Source: Paenibacillus sp. LS1 (GTDB lineage: Bacteria; Bacillota; Bacilli; Paenibacillales; Paenibacillaceae). Taken from it: a stretch of 64,000 nt of DNA. The notes beneath the pieces were generated by a model that was not told the origin of the DNA, ran no database searches, and saw only the letters and a list, made by a program, of their open reading frames with translations. This document shows positions 62,868-64,000 of this stretch, piece by piece. A program made the translations under genes and the position numbers. The stretch's first letter is position 1. Every line of letters starts with the position of its first letter. Location of the stretch: positions 62,001-126,000 of the forward strand of contig NZ_JAPDOE010000013.1 in assembly GCF_026013365.1 (NCBI RefSeq), written 5' to 3'.

Positions 62868-63621
62868 GGATTTCCACCCCTTGTTCTCTCAAATGTTGTT
62901 TTAGCGCCGGTACGGCGATTTCTTTGTAATGGAAAATCGTTGCGGCCAGACCTGCATCCGCTTTGCCTGTGGTGAATACATCGTAAAAATGAGATTCCTT
63001 GCCCGCACCGCCCGATGCGATGACTGGAATACGCACAGATTCGGATACCGCTGCCGTCAGCTTCAGATCGAAGCCGTCTTTCGTTCCGTCTGCATCCATA
63101 CTTGTCAGCAGAATTTCTCCCGCGCCCAAGCTCTCTGCCTGTTTAACCCATTCCAATGCCTTGATCCCAGAGGGTTTTCGTCCACCATGCGTGTAGACCT
63201 CCCACTCGCCCCAAGCTTCATTATACTTGGCATCGATCGCTACGACGATACACTGCGAGCCAAAGCGACGTGCACCATCTGCAATCAACTGCGGATTAAG
63301 TACCGCGGCTGTATTCACTGCGATTTTATCCGCTCCTGCACGGAGAATACGCTTCATGTCCTCCACCTTGGAGATGCCACCACCTACCGTAAAGGGAATA
63401 GCGATCTCGCCTGCTGTCTGCCGCACGACTTCTTCCATCGTTTCGCGACCTTCCACTGAAGCGGAGATATCGAGAAAGACCAATTCGTCCGCGCCCTCGC
63501 GGTCATATAGCGCCGCCAGCTCTACCGGATCACCCGCATCGCGGAGATTAACGAAGTTGACGCCTTTGACGACCCGGCCGTCCTTCACGTCCAGACAGGG
63601 GATGATTCTTTTTGCCAGCAT
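62860..63621 (-). CDS. hisF: Imidazole glycerol phosphate synthase, cyclase subunit HisF
   Basis: 253 residues, normal length. RIIPCLDVKDGRVVKGVNF with the catalytic Asp near 11, VGGGISKVEDM, DKIAVNTAA, and LTSMDADGTKDGFD with the second catalytic Asp near 130 mark the (beta/alpha)8 cyclase. With HisH it uses PRFAR and glutamine-derived ammonia to make IGP and AICAR. It follows hisA by about 30 bases. Confidence 0.98.
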   Translation of the reverse strand: MLAKRIIPCLDVKDGRVVKGVNFVNLRDAGDPVELAALYDREGADELVFLDISASVEGRETMEEVVRQTAGEIAIPFTVGGGISKVEDMKRILRAGADKIAVNTAAVLNPQLIADGARRFGSQCIVVAIDAKYNEAWGEWEVYTHGGRKPSGIKALEWVKQAESLGAGEILLTSMDADGTKDGFDLKLTAAVSESVRIPVIASGGAGKESHFYDVFTTGKADAGLAATIFHYKEIAVPALKQHLREQGVEIRD

Positions 63622-63651
63622 GCTACCTCTTCCTCTCTACCCAAATATCCT

Positions 63652-64000
63652 TTACTTGTTTACCGCACGTACTGCTTCAGACAGATCGATACTCCCAGTA
63701 TACAGTGCTTTACCCACGATCGCTCCACCAACACCATCATCTGCATGACGACTCAGACGAAGCAGATCATCCATCACACTTACACCACCGGAAGCAATAA
63801 CCGTCCGTCCGCTCGCCTTGGCAAGAGACACAATCGCTTCCACATTAGGACCTTGCATCATGCCATCACGGGATATATCCGTAAAGATAAACGTTTCTGC
63901 GCCATATGCCGCCAGTTCCTTCGCGAGCACCTCTGCCTGTACTTCCGATGTTTCAAGCCATCCGCGAGTTGCTACGTAACCATTTCGAGCGTCGATACCA
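63652..64000 (-). CDS. hisA: HisA isomerase (partial, N-terminus beyond the right edge)
   Basis: The frame continues through the right edge, so only the last ~115 residues are seen: DARNGYVATRGWLETSEVQAEVLAKEL, FIFTDISRDGMMQGPNVEAI with the catalytic Asp, IASGGVSVMDDLL and GAIVGKALYTGSIDLSEAV. This is the C-terminal half of the ProFAR isomerase barrel. It precedes hisF in the usual hisA-hisF-hisIE order. Confidence 0.96.
   Translation of the reverse strand, partial: GIDARNGYVATRGWLETSEVQAEVLAKELAAYGAETFIFTDISRDGMMQGPNVEAIVSLAKASGRTVIASGGVSVMDDLLRLSRHADDGVGGAIVGKALYTGSIDLSEAVRAVNK

Noticed and set aside
1..64000. CRISPR arrays, rRNA genes, intact insertion sequences
   Set aside because: I looked for regularly spaced repeats, rRNA signatures and transposase motifs and saw none.

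Overview
The window looks like a Paenibacillus-type (Bacillota) chromosome. The right 40 kb carries the Bacillus-like order trxB–glk–rapZ–yvcK–whiA–HPr–clpP–cggR–gapA–pgk–tpiA–gpmI–eno–secG–rnr–smpB–ssrA, an Lpl-type sugar ABC transporter operon and a his operon. AGGAGG-type ribosome sites, CtsR, CggR and cre operators and a GKQ-type tmRNA tag agree with this. No 16S gene is present, so the genus is an inference.

Bases 1 to about 24,050 are visibly AT-rich and read as accessory DNA that ends exactly at the 3' end of ssrA. Its left part (1–10,003) is a 7-deazaguanine DNA-modification cluster. On the minus strand are a queuosine-precursor transporter, a DUF6884–TGT fusion (DpdA), an unknown 263-aa protein, a second shorter TGT-like protein, a DpdG-like protein and a P-loop ATPase resembling DpdH that runs off the left edge. 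On the plus strand queC-queD-queE form a tight operon supplying preQ0.

A tyrosine integrase, an excisionase-like HTH protein, a P4/D5-type helicase and several unknown genes follow (10,088–15,362). Next comes the most unusual locus (15,660–17,914): a YvrJ-like small membrane protein diverging from a two-part sigma factor (SigO-like region 4 protein plus RsoA-like region 2 protein), then two identical copies of a gene for a hydrophobic-hairpin protein. A shared motif, GGTTGTGAA-N16-CCCTA, lies upstream of the sigma operon and of both copies. A palindrome containing GAAC-N4-GTTC, as in a LexA box, sits in the divergent region. The layout suggests a DNA-damage-triggered, self-amplifying sigma circuit driving a toxin- or bacteriocin-like product; that function is inferred. 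The rest of the island (17,965–23,896) holds secreted and membrane proteins, an XRE regulator, two tiny peptides, a RadC-like protein and unknowns.

From 24,054 rightwards the genes are housekeeping: trans-translation (ssrA, smpB), RNase R with a very long Gly-rich tail, SecG, the complete lower glycolytic operon under CggR, tRNA-Arg(CCG), ClpP under CtsR, two envelope proteins, an HPr gene in the position of crh, WhiA/YvcK/RapZ, a ROK glucokinase, an AI-2E-family permease, TrxB and a TPR protein. A carbohydrate uptake and processing cluster with a membrane AraC-type sensor-regulator follows, then prs, a structured repeat element, and the end of the histidine operon (hisJ, hisIE, hisF, hisA cut by the right edge).
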